A stretch of 8,126 nucleotides of DNA from Alphaproteobacteria bacterium. GTDB taxonomy: Bacteria > Pseudomonadota > Alphaproteobacteria > Micavibrionales > UBA2020. The notes under the pieces were generated by a model, which searched no databases, was not told the DNA's origin, and worked only from the letters and a program-made list of their open reading frames with translations. The stretch's first letter is position 1. Every line of letters begins with the position of its first letter. Location of the stretch: assembly GCA_018971405.1 (NCBI GenBank), contig JAGXAX010000058.1, positions 1 to 8,126 of the forward strand. The letters are read 5' to 3'. Made by a program: the position numbers and the translations under genes. This document shows positions 5,433-8,126 of this stretch, piece after piece.

Positions 5433-7613
5433 CTACCTGCTCCTTGCGCGGTTGACGGCGGTGATCTCGGGCGTGGCCCGCATGGCGGCAATAATGTCGC
5501 TCAGGTGCTTTGAATCGCGCACATAAACGTCGATCATCATGTCCCAGAAATCGAGCGAGCGGTTGGTGATCTTGAGGTTGGTGATGTTGCCGCCGCTCTT
5601 GCCGATGACGGTCGAAAGCGTGCCGAGGCTGCCCGGCGTGTTGGCGATGGTCACGATCAGCCGTCCGATGTGCGATTCCGGGCTGTCCTCGCCTTCTTCC
5701 CACGCGATATCGAGCCAGCGCTCCGGCGTGTCGGCGAAGCTCTCCAGCGTTTCGCAATCGATAGTGTGGATGGTCACACCCTTGCCGCTCATGACGATGC
5801 CGACGATGCGGTCGCCCGGCAGCGGGTGACAGCAGCGCGCGAAGTGCAGCGCCATGCCGGGGATCAGCCCCTTGATCGGCATCGGTGCGGACTTTCCCTT
5901 CTGGAGGGTCTTTTTCTCCGGCGTCGTCACGATTGTTTGCAGCGTCGGCTGGGCGGGCGCGGGGCGGTGCTCGGGATGCAGGCGGTAGAACACCTCGCGG
6001 CTGCTGATGTGGCCCGAGCCGATGCCGACCAGCAGCTCCTCGGCGTTATTGGCCTTGAACTGGCGGCAGAAATCCGCGCCGAAGTTCCTTTCGTTGTAAT
6101 CGTAGCCTTCCTGCTTCAGCACTTTTTGCAGCATGGCCTTTCCGAGGTTGAGATATTCCTTCTGTTGCTGCTGGCGCACGAAGCGGCGGATGCGCGCCTT
6201 GGCCTTGCCGGTAACGACGAAGCGCTCCCAGTTGGGCGACGGCGTCTGGCTTTTCGACGTCGTGATATCGACCTGATCGCCGTTGACCAGTTGCGTATTG
6301 AGCGGAATGATGCGGCCGTTGACCTTCGCGCCCACCGTCTGGTCGCCGAGCGTCGAGTGGACGGCATAGGCGAAGTCGATCGGCGTCGCGCCGCGCGGCA
6401 GGGCGATCAGGTCGCCGTTCGGCGTGAAACAGAACACCTGATCCTGAAACAGTTCCAATTTTGTGTTTTCGAGAAACTCCTCCGGCTTGCCGGTATGCTC
6501 GACGATGTCCATCAGCTCGCGCAGCCAGCGGTACTGCCGTCCGTCGGTCTTGCCTCCCGCCTGCGCGACGGCGCCGGTTTGTTTATAAGACCAGTGCGCG
6601 GCGACGCCGAGTTCCGCCTCCTCGTGCATTTCCGGCGTGCGGATCTGCACCTCGATGCGGTGGTTTTCCGGCCCGATGACCGTGGTATGGAGCGAACGGT
6701 AGCCGTTGGGTTTCGGCAGGGAAATATAATCCTTGAACCGGCCCGGCACGGTGGGGTAGAGCCCGTGGATGATGCCGAGCGCGTGGTAGCACTCCGCAAT
6801 GTCTTTGACAATGATGCGGAACGCCATGATGTCGGAGAGCTGCTCGAACGAGATGTTCTTGCGCTGCATCTTCTTCCAGATCGAATAGCGCGTCTTCTCG
6901 CGCCCGTTGATCTCGGCCGTGATGCCCGCCTCGGAGATTTTCTTCTGCAACTCCCCGATGATGCGCCCGACGACCGCTTCTCCGCCCTCGGCGCGGAGGA
7001 AATTCAGGCGCGTCTGGATGCTCTCGCGCGCTTCGGGGTTGAGCTCGCCGAAGGCGATGTCTTCCAGCTCCTCCTTGATCTTGTGGATGCCGATGCGCTC
7101 GGCGAGCGGCGCGTAAATCTCGATCGTCTCCATGGCGATGCGTTTGCGCTTCTCCGGCTTCGGGATGTAATGCAGCGTGCGCATGTTGTGCAGCCGGTCA
7201 GCAAGCTTGACCAGCAAGACCCGTATGTCCTCGCTCATGGCAAGGATCAGCTTGCGGAAGTTCTCGGCCTGCTTTTCCTGCGCGCTCTGGAACTCGATTT
7301 TCGACAGTTTGGTCACGCCATCCACCAGCCGCGCCACTTCATCGCCGAACAGGGCGCGGATCTCGTCGAGCGTGGCGAGCGTGTCCTCGACCGTGTCGTG
7401 CAGGAGCGCGGTGCAGATCGCCGCCGTATCCATCTTCATCTCGGTCATGATGCCCGCGACTTCAAGCGGGTGCGAGAAGTAAAGGTCGCCCGACGCGCGC
7501 TTCTGCGCGCCGTGCATCTTCATGGCGTAGACATAGGCGCGGTTGACCATGTCCTCGTCCATGTCGGGGTCATAGGCCTTGATGCGGTCTATCAGCTCGT
7601 ATTGCCGGATCAT
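5433..7613 (-). CDS. spoT: bifunctional (p)ppGpp synthetase/hydrolase, RelA/SpoT family
   Basis: This enzyme makes and degrades the stringent-response alarmone (p)ppGpp. At 726 residues it is a full-length long RSH protein. The HD hydrolase domain has His48 (SHPLEVAGIM), His72-Asp73 (LLHDTVEDT) and Asp139 (KLADRLHNMRTLHYI). The synthetase domain has DIMAFRIIV (Asp261), the RFKD motif (292-295) that marks bifunctional enzymes, PNGYRSLHTTV and EVQIRT (Glu321). A TGS domain follows at about 388-450, a helical region, the zinc-finger-like domain with Cys594, Cys595, His616 and Cys620, and an ACT domain at about 650-722. No catalytic residue is missing, so both activities are expected. The ATG at 7613 is 3 nt after the hflC stop, with GGGAAG 9 nt upstream. 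Many Alphaproteobacteria have this as their only long RSH, often named rsh or relA. Confidence 0.96.
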   Translation of the reverse strand: MIRQYELIDRIKAYDPDMDEDMVNRAYVYAMKMHGAQKRASGDLYFSHPLEVAGIMTEMKMDTAAICTALLHDTVEDTLATLDEIRALFGDEVARLVDGVTKLSKIEFQSAQEKQAENFRKLILAMSEDIRVLLVKLADRLHNMRTLHYIPKPEKRKRIAMETIEIYAPLAERIGIHKIKEELEDIAFGELNPEARESIQTRLNFLRAEGGEAVVGRIIGELQKKISEAGITAEINGREKTRYSIWKKMQRKNISFEQLSDIMAFRIIVKDIAECYHALGIIHGLYPTVPGRFKDYISLPKPNGYRSLHTTVIGPENHRIEVQIRTPEMHEEAELGVAAHWSYKQTGAVAQAGGKTDGRQYRWLRELMDIVEHTGKPEEFLENTKLELFQDQVFCFTPNGDLIALPRGATPIDFAYAVHSTLGDQTVGAKVNGRIIPLNTQLVNGDQVDITTSKSQTPSPNWERFVVTGKAKARIRRFVRQQQQKEYLNLGKAMLQKVLKQEGYDYNERNFGADFCRQFKANNAEELLVGIGSGHISSREVFYRLHPEHRPAPAQPTLQTIVTTPEKKTLQKGKSAPMPIKGLIPGMALHFARCCHPLPGDRIVGIVMSGKGVTIHTIDCETLESFADTPERWLDIAWEEGEDSPESHIGRLIVTIANTPGSLGTLSTVIGKSGGNITNLKITNRSLDFWDMMIDVYVRDSKHLSDIIAAMRATPEITAVNRARSR

Positions 7614-7616
7614 GGT

Positions 7617-8126
7617 TTATTGCTTCCCGGCCTCGTCCTTGAAATAGCGCAGGAAAGCGCTGTCCGGCGACAGAACCAGCGTCGTGTCCTTGTCCGCGAA
7701 GCTGCGGCGGTAGGCCTGCATCGTGCGGTAGAAGGCGTAGAAGGCCGGGTCGCGCCCGTAGGCCGCGGCGTAGATCCTGCTCGCCTCGGCGTCGCCGGCG
7801 CCGCGGCTGACCTGCGCCTGCTGCTCCGCGTCGGCCAGCAGGACGGTACGCTGCTTGTCGGCCTTGGCCTTGATCTCCTGCGCCTGCTCCTGCCCTTCGG
7901 CGCGGAACTGCGCCGCCTGCTGCTGGCGCTCTGTGCGCATGCGCGCGTATATCGCCTCGCTGGTCTGCACCGGAAGGTCGGCGCGGACGATGCGGATATC
8001 GACGATGTCGATGCCGTACCTTCCCACCGTGGCGCCGACCTGCTTTTTCAGCGCCGCCATCAGGTCGTCGCGCTTCACGGACAGCACGTCGGAGAGCGGC
8101 ACGTCGCCCAACACGTTGCGGAGGCT
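7617..8126 (-). CDS. hflC: HflC, FtsH protease modulator (5' end outside the window)
   Basis: The frame is open to the window edge, giving the last 169 residues of a protein of the SPFH/band 7 family. The order of segments follows E. coli HflC closely: LRNVLGDVPLSDVLS, then YGIDIVDIRIVRADLP, SEAIYARMRTERQQQAAQ, the coiled-coil stretch rich in Glu/Gln/Ala, RGAGDAEASRIYAAAYGRDP, FYAFYRTMQAYRRSF and the terminal LSPDSAFLRYF. HflC pairs with HflK in a large membrane assembly that encloses and restrains the FtsH protease. The missing part would hold the N-terminal membrane anchor and the first half of the SPFH domain; hflK is expected just upstream but cannot be seen. The stop TAA is 3 nt before spoT. 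A DegP-type protease gene often follows hflC in relatives; here spoT follows. Confidence 0.93.
   Translation of the reverse strand, partial: SLRNVLGDVPLSDVLSVKRDDLMAALKKQVGATVGRYGIDIVDIRIVRADLPVQTSEAIYARMRTERQQQAAQFRAEGQEQAQEIKAKADKQRTVLLADAEQQAQVSRGAGDAEASRIYAAAYGRDPAFYAFYRTMQAYRRSFADKDTTLVLSPDSAFLRYFKDEAGKQ

Noticed and set aside
4837..5757. Minus-strand open frame of 306 codons crossing the spoT end and the DUF2062 gene
   Set aside because: It reads the two real genes in another frame; composition is His/Arg/Ala-rich and both real products have intact family motifs.

Overview
The window reads as alphaproteobacterial chromosome: roughly 60% G+C by eye, dense, with all nine recognised genes on the minus strand. 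The main taxonomic pointers are GcrA, a cell-cycle regulator confined to Alphaproteobacteria, and the acpS-lepB-rnc-era gene string typical of that class. I cannot resolve the order. Nothing resembles a phage, transposon, CRISPR array, tRNA or rRNA, and no gene-free stretch exceeds 140 bases.

In the direction of transcription (high to low coordinates), the first block is hflC (5' end outside the window), a bifunctional RelA/SpoT, a DUF2062 membrane protein, acpS, lepB, rnc and era. The junctions are very tight: 3 nt, 6 nt, 62 nt, a 4-nt overlap, 1 nt and a 4-nt overlap. This looks like one operon with translational coupling. It joins membrane protease control (HflC), the stringent response (SpoT), activation of acyl carrier protein (AcpS), signal peptide cleavage (LepB), and RNA processing and ribosome maturation (RNase III, Era). 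Compared with the arrangement I know from many Alphaproteobacteria, pdxJ is absent before acpS, recO is absent after era, and hflC sits where other genes usually precede spoT.

The second block is two separately spaced genes. One is an unfamiliar 333-residue protein with Pro/Gln-rich linkers and a C-terminal region resembling DUF1566 (Lcl C-terminal domain). The other is gcrA. Each has its own upstream region of about 135-140 nt, and each of those regions contains GANTC, the CcrM methylation target read by GcrA. In the unknown gene, GANTC overlaps the -10 hexamer of a promoter with a 17-bp spacer. In gcrA it lies just upstream of a TATATT -10 element. GANTC is scarce in the window (11 sites counted by hand) and five of these sit in upstream regions or at start codons.

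No new multi-gene system is evident; most of the window is conserved housekeeping. The most interesting parts are the possible CcrM/GcrA control of gcrA and its neighbour, the unfamiliar neighbour protein itself, and the acidic C-terminal extension on GcrA.
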